Shown: positions 1 to 11,846 of the stretch, piece by piece
Layout: every line of letters starts with the position of its first letter
Position numbering within the stretch: the stretch's first letter is position 1
From: Branchiostoma belcheri
Taxonomy: Eukaryota; Chordata; Leptocardii; Amphioxiformes; Branchiostomatidae
DNA: 64,000 nucleotides
Assembly: GCF_001625305.1 (NCBI RefSeq)
Contig: NW_017804109.1
Span: 576,203 to 640,202 of the forward strand
Reading direction: 5' to 3'
Program-made: the position numbers and the translations under genes
Notes under the pieces: model-generated
The model's input: the letters and a program-made list of their open reading frames with translations, nothing else
Database searches by the model: none
What the model was told of the DNA's origin: nothing

Positions 1-115
1 AAACTGCAGACAGGTCGGCTGAGTGTGACAGAGACACCAGGTGGAAATGCGCAGCTGGAAGCGTTTAAAACTGTCTCGCTAAGGGCATTACCCGGGTAAG
101 ATCGCCCTCGAGGCG

Positions 116-232
116 AATTCGAAGGTCAAGAGTTTACAAACGTCTACAGGTAAATTCATGCAGGCAGATTTTCTGCAGGCAGTGTAAAAATTGTGTCATA
201 AATCATCCTTTAGTTGTTCCAACATGCTGTTT
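116..232 (+). repeat. Local direct repeat, first copy
   Basis: AGGTCAAGAGTTTACAAACG, GCAGATTTTCTGCAGGCAGT, GTAAAAATTG and CAACATGCTG recur at 918-1033, around the element at 372-785. Confidence 0.75.
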
Positions 233-371
233 TCAGCAACTGTTCCTACACGAATGATGCTGACGTCTCTCGATCAAATTCTCGGAGATCGAGAGATTCC
301 AGGGAATGCTTCAGTAGCTCCCTGAGGCAAGACGTAAAGCTGCTGCCTACGTTTTTATATGCTGCTCCGTA

Positions 372-785
372 CTTAGGCCATGTTGATTTGATTATATGGA
401 TGACATCCACGTGCGCATGACTTTTTGTCCGTTTCCAGACAAACAATAAAGTTAAAATCAAGTTTTCCATCATACTGTAAATTGTACAAAACGGTTTCAA
501 AATGAGCAAATATATACCGTAAGTTGAAAAAAATATTGGAAAACGATACCAATGTCGTAGAATGCCAAAATCAAACGAAAATATAAAGAAATGAATTTGA
601 AGACTAGATTATTCGCCATACCTTACTCTGTATCATTTGTTCAACCTTCAAAACCACGTAGATTTCATAATGATGAAAGCAACATTTTTTTTTGGCCAAA
701 CTTTTTATTTTAATCGCACGCTCGCATCAGTTTTGGGGTTCACAGAGGATGTCATCCATATAATCAAATCAACATGGCCTTACTA
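372..785 (-). mobile_element. MITE-like element, GGCCA..GGATGACATCC ends, copy 1
   Basis: The left end TTAGGCCATGTTGATTTG and the right end CAAATCAACATGGCCTTA are inverted repeats continuing into TATGGATGACATCC. The end sequences, including ACCCCAAAACTG..TGCGAGCG (minus strand), match the element at 60590-60947 in opposite orientation. No open frame. Confidence 0.7.
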
Positions 786-917
786 GATCTTACTACAGCG
801 AGCCTTCCCACAGTCCGTAATCTCCGAAACCGCCTCTCAAATCTTTTAACGTTATCAAAGCAAGCAAATCGACTTGCCGCAGGGCATAGACAACCTATCA
901 TTTCCAGGCTGAAGAGG

Positions 918-1033
918 AGAATTGGGAGGTCAAGAGTTTACCAACGTCTATAGGAAGATTTCTGCAGACAGATTTCTGCAGGGAATGTAAAAATTGGGTT
1001 ATGAATCATTCTTTTACTCATTACAACATGCTG
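918..1033 (+). repeat. Local direct repeat, second copy
   Basis: Partner of 116-232 with about 85% identity by eye. Confidence 0.75.
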
Positions 1034-1047
1034 GACAACTGGACAAA

Positions 1048-1187
1048 ATAGGTTCGGATACACTCATATCCGGGCGCTATCTTGCCGTATATACGAGCGA
1101 TTGCGACTGGAATCTCAGTCACATCCGCTCGTGTATGCTCGTATTCTTAAAGAATATAACAAGATAGCGGTCCGGATATGGGTGAGT
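1048..1187. repeat. Fold-back sequence with CATATCCGG..GCTATCTTG arms
   Basis: The left arm CACTCATATCCGGGCGCTAT and the right arm ATAGCGGTCCGGATATGGGTG are inverted copies, with further pairing of TATACGAGCG against CGCTCGTGTATG inside. Probably a small MITE; target duplication not resolved. Confidence 0.65.
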
Positions 1188-2226
1188 TTGCAGTGTACAT
1201 TTACTGTCTGAACTTCTTTATAGCAAACAGAGTCTACTTCTTATACGAATGGTGATATCTATTATCGCTGTTACTTCCACCTCCATGTTGGTGAGACGTT
1301 AATACAGCTTCCTGGTACAGTGGATTAAGTACTTCAATTAATCCCTTGCAGTTATTGGATTGATTGACAGTCCAAAATCTCTTATAGGTTCTACAAGTTG
1401 CATCTAAATTATGAACCAGTACATAACTACGCAAATGTAGTTTGGAGATAAATAGACAGACATTACTTGTCGACAAGATTCTACCATTAAAGCCTGCAGG
1501 TGCAGCATTAAGAGTCGTCAGACAAAAGTTCAAACAGTGACTCAATGGCTGATCACGAGCGTAGTTCGGCTTCCAGATAAACCCTTCCACTTTTATTACG
1601 ATCATCTCCGTGATTCCTGCCTGCTGTAACTCACAGCCAGGAGCCGTAAGTGCTTTCGTAATAGTCTCTCAATGGCACAAGAGCCTTGAAAAGGAGTGGA
1701 ACAGGCATGTACGACCTGTCTGATAGCCTGTGGAGCAGAGCCGTAGATCCTTGTGGTAGACAAAGCTGGATAATTATGCAGACTACTTACATGTCAGGTA
1801 TATGATATATGTATTTATGGATATGGCTTGGGTTCAACGGAGTGCAATCACCGGTTAAAAACATAGAACCATGTTTTAAAGATACACAGACAACATGATG
1901 ACTAATCATCATCAATAATATTCTAATTGTCATAAGATAAATTGATAGTACAGGTAAGCTAAGCGATCTAAGAGAGCGTTTGAATCTGTTGTAGGAAAAT
2001 CGAGAATCATCAACATCTTATTAAAACGTTATAGAATGAACGAAGAGATACACGTCTGTCTGTCGTTGATTTTATAAATGTACTGCCATAGCAACCCCCC
2101 GGGTGCCAAGTTGTCTAATAATTTGATTGTTTTTCGCTTATCGGTTAACGGATCGATGTGTTAATCGTTAAAGATGACTGCTCCAAGCCGGACAGCTTTT
2201 ACCAATTCCGGCATCATCCTCCTAGT

Positions 2227-2387
2227 TATGTTTCGATCTTAGAGACTACATGTTAGAGAATAGTTAAACCTTTATTGTTACCGCATACATATATTCTGTA
2301 CGTAGGATGACGTTGTCCACACATGTATTTAGCTTTGTTAGATCTTTAGTTGTAGAAGACCATACAAAAGTCGCTGTACTTTTTGTT
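2227..2387 (+). repeat. Dispersed repeat, copy 1 of 2
   Basis: About 155 bp almost identical to 27306-27465: TTTCGATCTTAGAGA, TAGAGAATAGTT, CCTTTATTGTTAC, GTACGTAGGATGACGTT, TAGCTTTGTTAGATCTT, TAGAAGACCATACAAAAGTC. Unknown element. Confidence 0.85.
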
Positions 2388-2678
2388 GCTCGTTTGTGTG
2401 AAACAAACTTCACCAAGCTCAAAGTTCATAAAACATCGACTTTGTACTCAACGTAATTTTGCCCACGGATATCCATTCATAGATAATGTCAAATGCCATA
2501 GTTCGCTGGTTATACTTTGTATTCGGTGCTACCAAGATCATCCATCAGTTTTGTGCTGTCTATTGATCCTCCTGTGTGATCCCAACCATCAATCCATCAA
2601 CACATCCCTGGGTAACTAGGATGGTGTTCGAACCGTTTAGAACGTTCCTTTGTGTGTCGGTACTTTGTCCATAGATGA

Positions 2679-2890
2679 GGGCCTGCATGGGGGGGGGGGT
2701 AGTGATTACGAATTACGCAAAATTTTCGCCGCCGTTTACGAATTGCGTTAAATTCTCAGAGCTAATTAAGACTTTACGCTTTCCGGCTAATGTACTATTA
2801 CAAATTACGTTGATTTTTGGAGGAGCCTGCCTACAGATTACGATGACTAAAAGGCCTGATTACGCCTCACAGAAAAGGGCATGCAGGCCC
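2679..2890. mobile_element. Possible hAT-type MITE, GGGCCTGCATG ends
   Basis: GGGCCTGCATGG followed by a G12 run at the left, CATGCAGGCCC at the right, about 212 bp apart. The interior repeats the phrase ATTACGAATTACG. The flanks show only a weak 8-bp similarity. The open frame across it (2675-3121, plus) is a by-product. Confidence 0.45.
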
Positions 2891-5384
2891 CTTATATGGC
2901 GTCAGAGGCGTGAGCCGGTGATGGACATTACATCTGACGGCTTGTTTCTTATCAGGTCTTCACTTCTGTCTCTGCCGGATGATGGATGCAGGCACCTGCG
3001 TGTTTTTCTCCGGAATGTCTATGCTAATCTGGTTCTGGTTCTGGAGAACTGCCAATGGCACTTAGCCAGCACGATTCGTCTTCCTGCATCGCTCGATACC
3101 GTACACAGTCCGGGTTTGTGAACCTATTAGAACCTGAGATGGGAGCCTGTGATAGCTAACATCGTGAATATCACGTCGTCATGAGCCTGCTAGATCGTCG
3201 AGCCAGATTTCGGATGAATTACGGATGTGCTGTTGGAGCAGAGATCAGATATCAGACTGCGAAACATTCAAGGTCTCGACTGGCGGATGTTGTAGATTAG
3301 CCTGCCTACTTATATGAAATCGTTTCCTGCTATTATTTTCATTCAGCACCTGGCAGTCAAAACAATAGCTGCCAGGTATTTTGCAATCGGTGGGTGAAAG
3401 CAACAAGTCGTTCTCCAAAGGAGTTCACTGCAAACGTAAACGTTTCGTTTCATTCTAGCAAAATCATCCGGCTACACGTTGATAATTTTCTCCACGTGAT
3501 TTCTAAAATATCTGCCTTTCAGACTTAAAAAACAACATTCAATAAGTAGCATTGTACTTTTTGGTCCGGTTATGTGTTGATTTCCTCACCATGTTGGATA
3601 ACATGACAGCAATTGGACCTGGGTATTGAGAAGAGAGACAGGACTGCTGAAAATTCGTATGTGTGACAATGCTTCAAATCTGACATTAAGAATTCCGGGG
3701 GAAAATGCAAAATGTACATTTCTGGAAAGCAATCGTAGCTGATATTCAAATCTGATACTTGACATGTCCATGCATGCATGTATGTATCTATTTATGTATG
3801 CCCAATATTAGCTAAACCATCACGCGCCTTCCCACTTTGTCTATCAGGTTCAACAACCTCGAAATAAAAAAAAACAGCCACTACCACAAACTAGCATGCT
3901 TTTCAAGACTGTCCGAACTTGTTTTCCAGACTATTTGTTAACTGGCCAACTCACCAGGAGATAACGTTTGCCCTACAACGCGTACCCGCCCCCGGTATTC
4001 TTTACCGCCCACCATATCGATACAGGAGGCGTCTGAAGGATGATGGAAAATCGTTCATGGTACAAAGTCAGCCCTTTGAACGATTGTGTGTACCTGTAGC
4101 TTTAGATCTGCTCACCAAAGGCATGTATATCTGGCGTGAATCTGACGGATATATATCATTAGGTCGTCATGGTAACGTACGTGTATCGTATCTTCTCGGG
4201 TATCTACTGGAGGAATGGCAGGGTCCATGGATCACGGAAATCGCAATGTCAAGACACAAAACGCATCGCCGGCACTTCTATAGTTGCTAACGTCCTTGAC
4301 TCTAGTATGTTGACGCTGTGATATTTATGATCTCCAGCCGTTATTCAGACTTTTGTATGCAACTGGGGAGAAAAGATAAGAGACAGAACGTAGGAAAAAG
4401 GAACTATGGAAGGAACATAAACGTATGGGGCTATGACGTCAGATACAGATTGCAGGCGCCCTACATGCAGCCCTTTGTGGTGGTAATTTCAGCGGCAACA
4501 GTCCAACATACAGTCTTATAAGACGAATTTAGTTGAGTCATCTAATCACGTTGTTAAATCGCAGGTGGGATCAATAATGCCAAGCAAGTCAGCAAAGCAT
4601 TTTAACGGTGCCAATTTGGCAGGAACCGCTAAAGTAGCAGTTTATCCTAGCTCTGACCGACACCCAAGGACGGGCAATTAACGGAACAGACGCGGGAATG
4701 GCAATTGTGATAACAGGATGATAATAAACCAACAGTTTCCCAGTTAGAATAGACTACAGTTTTCCTTCCTCGCTATGTTCATGCCATGCTCCACAAGTCA
4801 AGTAAACTTTGTCCTACGTGGTTTCCTTAACTTAAAATACCAATTAGACACATCCACCCCCTATGGCTACGTCCTGGCGACATGCTAAGTGCTATGGGAG
4901 CAGCCGGCAATGGTGATACAACCGCGAAATTAATTTGGGTCCCCTGTAGAGAAAGAGATCCGCACTTGCATATTGACGCGAGCAGTTTTCATGGCGTCTT
5001 TGGCAGCGCAGCTCCGTGGCACATTCCCTAATGGTGGACGTGACTGCAATGCGCGAACGGGGCACCAACTGCAAAACATGTCAGACAACTGCACAATAAA
5101 AAAAACGTCAAACCCTGTGTGGATGAAGATCCGTGCAGAGACTTTAGTGACACCTGCATGTTTCCGATACAAACGACAATCTGTCAAAGATGATAACGAG
5201 ATATGATCATGAACATCGACGGCTGCTCGTATATTATGCTTTTATGACCAACCTGTAAGGCAGGTGGTGCAGTTGCAACAGCTTACATGTAGATCGAGAG
5301 GAAGTTATTAACGCCTACGTTGCCCCGCGCACTTTGCAGACAGAATACGATTAGAAAGAAGCTAACAGCGGGGTTCAGTTGCAC

Positions 5385-5580
5385 TAGCCTCCATAGCATA
5401 CCAAAAACTGAGGATTTTGTGGGTCTTCATGGTCTTTGGGAGATTTTATGTGCTGTTTTCTGAAAGCATATAGACAACATAGCCGGCCTGGTTGAATTAC
5501 GTTTTTTTTAGAACTGGGCCAATCAGAAAACAGCCGAAGATCACCAAACCGCCAGGTCTATAAGCCTGCTACCGAGGCTA
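5385..5580. mobile_element. Fold-back MITE, TAGCCTCC family, copy 1
   Basis: Inverted ends TAGCCTCCATAGCAT.. and ..GCTACCGAGGCTA enclose about 196 bp. The flanks are CAGTTGCAC and CAGCTGCAC, a 9-bp target duplication with one mismatch. It is homologous along its length to the copies at 11637 and 34388. No coding capacity. Confidence 0.9.
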
Positions 5581-6803
5581 CAGCTGCACCAGATTCCTGA
5601 TGAAGTCGAGGACATTGACCCCCATAAAACCTTGTAGGAAGTGCTGTCTGTCTTCCATATATTCAATAAGACATTTCCATGTCTTTAATTAGTTAGCCTC
5701 CTGTAGCATTAAGTATGTCATCCCTCTGGGTTCACAAACAGAATCCATCTCGCGTGCCAGGCACTCCTCGGCTCTTCAAATTTGCAAGCTGTGAGGAAGC
5801 TGATAGGATGAATTGCCCGTTGCCTACCACGCATCCAAATTTCATGACAGGAAAGGAGAGAAAAACTACCTTGAAAGGTGGTCAACCTCTTAAGAGAGAG
5901 TCGCCCACACATTGTGTAAGGCGGAGTTAACTTCAAAGTTTCCAAGATGTCAAAAGGTCGCCATGTTTTCATTGACGTATTCTCATGACACTGGCCAGAT
6001 CTAACGAAAGAGGAATGAACTTTGCCACAAAGTCCAGTCAGAAATCAAAGAGGTGCACAACGCAAAACCTTACAGTGTACCTCCGGAGCTCCTGGTGTGC
6101 CTCTGGTGTTTCCTATACGTAACATTAAATAGATTTAATCAAAGCAACCAACTGGAAATTCCCATATCGCTAACTACAAATGTGATCTCCCTTCGTCTTT
6201 GAAAAATGACAAAGCAATTCCAGCGACAACAGCAGGCCGACAGTCCGTTGTTGTTGGCCTGGGGCCGATACTAAACCACTCCGGATGATGTACAGTACCT
6301 GTCATCGATGGTGAAGGCTTCAAGCTGCTGGAATAACGGATCTACTGCCGTCAGCTGCGGGCGTCAGAGAGGGAAGGTACTTCATTCTAACCCGCGTGGG
6401 TGAATAGATACTGATCCGGAGGAAATTGAAGTTTAGCGATATCCCCACGCTGTTTTATAAGGATGTACTTCTTCGTCTTAAAGAAATCACTTCGGCGCTA
6501 GGCCATAACCAACAACTGGGAACACGAGTGAGTGATTAAGGTCAGATGTCCGGACTAGTGGGTCATTATTCCTGAAGAAAGCCATACGCACGTTCCGTGA
6601 TCCTACATCATCAAGTATTAGATATATAATATTTACAATATCTGATGTACGAATCAATAAATGGATGTGAATTAAAAGATCTAGTAGATCATTGTTCACC
6701 AAGTATGCCGTAACTTCCGTGACGATACATTAGCTTACATTGGATATCTAATATTTATCACATCTGTTTTATTAATGAATGAATGGATGGATGGATGTGA
6801 AAC

Positions 6804-6965
6804 AAAAGATGTCCTTACCTAAGACCCCTAGTCTGTAGTTGATGGTAGAGTGAAAAGATGTCCTTACCTAAGACCCCTAGTCTGTAGTTGATGGTAGAGT
6901 AGAAAAGATGTCCTTACCTAAGACCCCTAGTCTGTAGTTGATGTAGAGTGAAGAGATGGCCTTAC
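6804..6965 (-). repeat. Tandem copies of exon 3's 3' end with its 5' splice site
   Basis: A unit of 48-50 bp is repeated behind exon 3. Three intronic copies start near 6804, 6853 and 6903, and the fourth unit (from 6951) runs into the exon itself. Each copy repeats the last 25 or so bases of the exon plus an identical donor TTAG/GTAAGG. Alternative exon ends would be 6918 (+48 nt), 6868 (+98 nt) and 6819 (+147 nt). Reading through the native donor to the second keeps the frame open and adds 16 residues, [16 protein letters not shown], repeating the preceding strand. Going on to the third or fourth meets an in-frame TAG. The copies are nearly identical, so the expansion is recent or homogenised. 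Confidence 0.9.
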
Positions 6966-7116
6966 CTAAGACCCCTAGTCTGTAGTTGATGGTGACCACC
7001 ACGATGTTCTGTGTTGCTGCCAGCAGACTCCCGTCGTAAGCCGAGCCCGTCCCGAACATGAAGTCTCCGCCGTGAACAAACACCACTACTGGGTACGACA
7101 CGGACCGAGAGGAGCC
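6966..7116 (-). CDS. Exon 3 of type-B carboxylesterase / neuroligin-like gene (oxyanion-hole loop)
   Basis: 151 nt, residues 118-167 plus one base. The acceptor is a pyrimidine-rich GTTGTTGTTCCCCAG and the donor TTAG/GTAAGG, so the following intron is in phase 1. I prefer this start to the ATG at 7137 because it restores phase 0 from exon 2 and has a good splice site. The strand-turn-strand reads [12 protein letters not shown] (oxyanion-hole loop, residues 125-136), [12 protein letters not shown], then [14 protein letters not shown]. The GTG..YDGS.LA and NYRLGVLG wording is strongly neuroligin/gliotactin-like. The third glycine of HGGG is Asp (D135). The exons with the catalytic Ser, Glu/Asp and His are not in the window, so whether the protein is an enzyme or a catalytically dead adhesion molecule cannot be decided here. 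Confidence 0.95.
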
Positions 7117-8638
7117 CTGGGGAACAACAACGGTCATGTATAGGTCATGTTCAAAACTACATGAAAGTTTCGTTTGGAATGAACGAATGAATGAATAAAT
7201 ATTTCATTTTCGTGTCTTGCCCATATGGGCTTATGACACCAGAACCTAAACATAAACATAAGTACAGAGATAATAGAAACATAAATCCAAGTCAAATTAG
7301 AGGTCAAACTGGAGACATCAAATAAAGAACTTAATACATGCACCTCGTTGAAGTGGTATATAGCATAATTAGTACATCAAAGTCAAAAGTGCACAAAGTC
7401 AACTCAAAAGTACATAAAGTCAACTCAAAGCACATGAAGTCAACTGGTTACATTCTAGTAAAAACGCCCAGTTGATCTACGTGTAGATAGATTTTTCGTA
7501 AGGTAATAAGTATGTACTACGTATATATGAATGGGTGCACGTATGTGTGTATATGGGTGGGTGTATGCACAGCGCTATTAAAGCATCACACTCCTACATG
7601 TTCATACTTTGACGATCAAGTTCAACAACCTGAGAGTTGTTGCAAACGTTAACATGCGTGCTCATTTTCAAGGCTGATGAATTTTGATATTTGTTAAATA
7701 ATATACAAATCTGCAATGAATAAATAAATAAATAAGTTCACAAAAGACGAGACCTGGCTGACGTCATTCTGGTTTCTATGGAGACGGCATGGGAGGGGGG
7801 TCCCAGGTAATGGTTAATGTTAAAATTAGCCTAACGAAGTTTCTCCAGTCTTCCTAGCCCCTAAACGCCCGAGTCATTAACGCATTAATCAATTCTGCAA
7901 AAGGCAATCGTCCCTTACGTACCGTTTGTAATTGAGTTTTACCGAAATAGATGGGAACGCTCCCATATGGCTGATAAAAGCAGCGTCGTTAATGATTTAA
8001 TATCCATGCATCGCCGTATCCCCACAGGAGGCATTACCAGGAAAGGCCCTGCATAATTGATAGATTATCGGTTTACCACTCAATACGTTACAGACGCTGT
8101 CAACAGTTTGTGTACAGCTAGACTAAATAGATGAGAATAAGATTACAGATGATTGATTTGTGTTTATATTGTCCAATACAATGACTCATCTAACTTGGTC
8201 AAACATCTGGTCAAAGTGATCGAAAATTTCATAACTGAAGTATGTCAATAACATTGTGAGCAAGGCAATCGGTTCTAGATACCGAATATGACTACTTTTT
8301 GGGAGAGAAAAAAGGCATTAAGGCGCACCAACATTCTCTTAACCGGGACGGGGGATGATATAGACTTCCGACAACCTTTGACACAATGAGGACGCCACAC
8401 GATCATTAGGTCATGTGTCCTGAACGAATGGATTAGAGTGCTGAAGAAGGACTGAGTGATTCAGTCGAAAACCCCGATAAATCCATTTATTGTTTCTTTT
8501 AGTTGGAGAACAGTTAAATTGTTGTGACAACGCAGATTTTATCCTGAACTTATGCAAAGGTAAGATACTTTATCAAGTGATTCAGTCGTTCCAAATATTG
8601 CCTAGTACCGTTTGATGCACCGTCCCAAGTTAACACTC

Positions 8639-9180
8639 ATCTGAAGTGATGGGAACTGTGGCGGGGCCATGTATGTACGTCACAGCGAATCGCACGCATC
8701 ATCGCCGAAGATTTTCGATTCCGGGAAGTGCAGAAATTCCCGAGAAGTCTACAGAGATTAAGAAGTGTCCAATTTTTTGGTAGGAGAACAGTTTGATCTA
8801 AAGTGATTGGAGCTGTGGTAGGGCCATGTATATACGTCACAGCGTGCGGCAGGTCTTTGATAGACCATCCTATAGCTAACCCCCATCTGAAGTAATTGGA
8901 GCTGTGGCAGGGCCATGTGTGCACGTCACAACGAAAGACCACAGGTCATTGCACTTCCAGGAATCGAAAATCTTCAGCGATGATGCGTGCGATGACATGG
9001 CCCTGCCACAGCTAGCTCCAATTACTTCAGATGGGCGTTAGCTATAGAATAGTCTATCAAAGTATCACCTTCTCTCTCCGGACTTCCTGGAAAATCTCTG
9101 CACTTCCGGGAGTCGAAAATCTTCAGCGATGATGCGTGTGGACATTTTTCGGGAACTCCGGAGAGAGAAGGTGATTAGAG
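8639..9180. repeat. Cluster of interleaved direct and inverted repeats
   Basis: The phrase CATCTGAAGTGATTGG..GTGGCAGGGCCATG occurs directly at about 8639, 8798 and 8886 and inverted at 8993-9042. The last two form a long hairpin (8852-8922 against 8993-9062). A second nested palindrome has ends CACCTTCTCTCTCCGGA / TCCGGAGAGAGAAGGTG at about 9066-9176. A third repeated phrase, GATGATGCGTG..TCTTC..TTTTCGA, appears three times. Looks like fold-back elements inserted into each other. Confidence 0.75.
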
Positions 9181-10530
9181 CCGACCCTGATCCGTGCTGC
9201 CATCCCTCCGTGCCGTCACCAGGTGGTCTCCAGCCCGTCGGTAATCCGTCCGGGGCCCGGGGGAGTCATTAACGGTTAGTTAACGACGCGAAATCGATAA
9301 TTCTTGCCCCCGATGACATTCCAGAATTTCTCTCCGTGAGCCTCAAGGACTTACGTCACGGGGAGAATCCTTCTTCTCTCCCATGCCGTGTGCTCAACAT
9401 TATCTTAACTTTGCACGAAGGTTTATGAGCAACATGAAAAAAGAAGCATTCAAAAGACTATAGGACAAGATGCAGGGTTTAAAACACCTCGGTTGGCCTC
9501 TTAATCAGATCAACAGAGATCTAGGGCACAAAGTTCAAAGAAGATATACATCAGCCATCAATCATTTCACTTATGTACACCTTCGACCCTCTGCACACTG
9601 TTTCTATATCTTACTACTATTGCACTCAAACGTATAAGAAGGTTTTCGGCTAGAAAACAGCTCAGACGGTGCAGCGTGATCTGATCCAACGCCTGACTAG
9701 TTAGAACGACACGATATCTGTCACCACACGCTAGGTCAGCGTGGTAACTCCTAATGGACTTCACGTTGCTTGGATGTGTTCAGAAGGCGGATAGAGATAC
9801 AAAATGTAACTCTGCCATTTTCAAGCCGTACCCAATCCTGCTCTATGCGTTACTTATGAAGTCAGGGTTACCTGAATGCTGTACACATATACATGAGTAG
9901 AAATGATGGTCCCACGATCTACATTTTATACACCTGACCTACAGTACCCAGGAGGCTGATAAATATGCATTTGGTTCTTCATTGCCCCAGTTACGATTTT
10001 GTTACAGAGATTTACATTGGTGCAAATAAATACTAAATAAATCTCACGTCCAATACAAGCAGAAGAAACGTGTGAATTCTACAACTCTCTGAGACTTAGA
10101 CCATGTACATGTGTCCCCTGGCTAGCCTCGAGCGAAGGAATGAGTTATTTTGTTTTATCGACAAATTTCAGTTCCTCTAATGAATTTGTTCTGCCGAGTC
10201 TATCCTAGAAAATGTGCCCGGCTTTGATATATAACCCACCACATTCGGAGATAACCAGCATATTACGAACCTGACGTTGCTGTAAGGAGTAGTTGGTTGA
10301 CAGATTTGCATTTCTATGGAGGAAGGTCATAGTCAGAGTCTGATGTATCACCCGGCTTTGTAGGGAAGGTTTGGGGGATAAAAGACGGGAGCTTGGTCTG
10401 TTTTACCGCTCAGTGTGGAGGTACCGAGGGGCGGTGGGCCAACAGATTATCACGTGGAGACTAATATGACATTTGTCAGGTTATTTGAGTGCACAACAAC
10501 ACCCTTCTGTGCGCGGGGAGGGGGGTGTAT

Positions 10531-10915
10531 CAGTGGCGTGTGCTGTTTAGAAAGTTATCTCACGGTACCAGAGGTTGTGCAGATCTCTTTTGCTCAGCCA
10601 ATAAACTAAAACCCATCATTTGTGTCTATACACTTTACATAACTTTGTAAGACTTTTATTCAATAGCACAACTAGAGAATTTACAGCCAATGTCGGACAC
10701 GTGAAATCAACTTTGCTCAGCAGTCGTCATCAAATATTTGAGTTGCTGTTCATTAAAGTTACCTCCGCTCTCTTATTGGCTATAAATCGCCCCATGTTCG
10801 AATTCAAACTACAGTCACTAGGTACTTGGTGGTACTGTTTGTAAAATAAAATATGGGGAATGTGTGGCGTGTGCTATTTAGAAAGTTATCTCACGGTACC
10901 AGAAGTTGAGCAGAT
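10531..10915 (+). repeat. Local duplication (about 55 bp, two copies)
   Basis: GGCGTGTGCTGTTTAGAAAG, TTATCTCACGGTACCAGA and TTG.GCAGATC at 10531-10585 and 10861-10915. Confidence 0.8.
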
Positions 10916-11636
10916 CCATCTCGGTGAAAGAGAACACCCAGAGGCGACTCGGGGCATTGCACAGCTGACACTGAATAACAAGAATCTTGTTTCATCTCAT
11001 CTGACAAGTTTGACCCCCGGATATTGGAGGTCACGTTCAAGTGCCCATAGATCGATCGGTTTGGACAGTTTCTCGTTTATACTGTGCAGCGAATATTGAG
11101 CACAGGGCAGTATGTAATGTAAAGCACCGCTGACCATCTCGATATTGGGTCAGGAGAAATGACAAATGTAGGTGCGACACTGAGCCGCTGGTCACTAACG
11201 ACTCGGGTGAGAAGTAGTAAATGATTGGACTTTCTCATAAACGTTACAAATAGTATATAGTCCTAGGGTTTGATCATGATGGACAATTTCCCCGCGTACA
11301 GGACTGTTGAAGGCATTCGATCTTGATGAAACTGCCGCCTCGGGCACGGCTCTGAAACATGGTCGGCAGCTACCAGCGCATTTCTCTCCGTGCGGATTCT
11401 CCTTTCCTGACATTATTCAAAACCTGCGCAAGCTAGCTGCTTTGCATTCAGCACTGTCTATATGCACGGCGCGGGTACCGGTGTGATCTATCGCCTAGAG
11501 AGGAGACTGTCTTAGACGTTCTCCCAGGAGTGTCGTTCTTAAGAGATAGGCTACTAAATACGGACCAAAGATACGTCTTCATCACCACTTGGTTCTCCGC
11601 TAGCACACTCACCGTACAGTCAGCCAATACTGCGGG

Positions 11637-11846
11637 TAGCCTCCATAGCATACCAAAAATTGGGGGTTTTGGGGTTTTCATGGTCTTTGGGAGCTTTTAT
11701 GTGCTGTTATCTGATTGCATATAGATAGCATAGCCGGCCTGGTTGAATTACCCCCGTTTTCTGTTTACCCCCGTTAGAACTGGGCTAATCAGAAAACAGA
11801 CGAATACTACCAAACCCCCAGTTCTATAAGCCTGCTACGGAGGCTA
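11637..11846. mobile_element. Fold-back MITE, TAGCCTCC family, copy 2
   Basis: 210 bp with ends TAGCCTCCATAGCAT.. and ..TGCTACGGAGGCTA, flanked by a perfect 9-bp duplication TACTGCGGG. This copy fixes the boundaries and the target-duplication length of the family. Relative to copy 1 the centre has extra bases (a repeated CCCCCGTT block). Confidence 0.95.

Larger units (their letters stand above)
1..6803 (-). other. Intron after exon 3; the gene continues off the left edge
   Basis: I looked on the minus strand for the next expected family block (GNYGLLDQ or GNWGLLDQ, then the GxSxG elbow) and did not find it, so the following exon should lie left of base 1. The stretch holds a transposon at about 372-785, a fold-back at 1048-1187, the first copy of a dispersed repeat at 2227-2387, a GGGCCTGCATG-ended element at 2679-2890 and a MITE at 5385-5580. 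In 2900-5380 and 5600-6800 I see no recognisable feature; the open frames there (for example 3919-4290, plus) match nothing I know. Confidence 0.7.

Noticed and set aside
1234..1605. 123-codon minus-strand open frame in the region where the next esterase exon could lie
   Set aside because: Contains none of the expected blocks (GNYGLLDQ, GxSxG), and I recognise no other family.
2675..3121. 148-codon plus-strand open frame
   Set aside because: It begins inside a G-run transposon end and follows repeated ATTACG text; no family resemblance.
6877..7137. Starting the esterase exon at the ATG at 7137 and reading to 6877
   Set aside because: An acceptor inside (after CCCCAG at 7117) restores the frame from exon 2, and the downstream part is intron made of the duplicated donor repeats.
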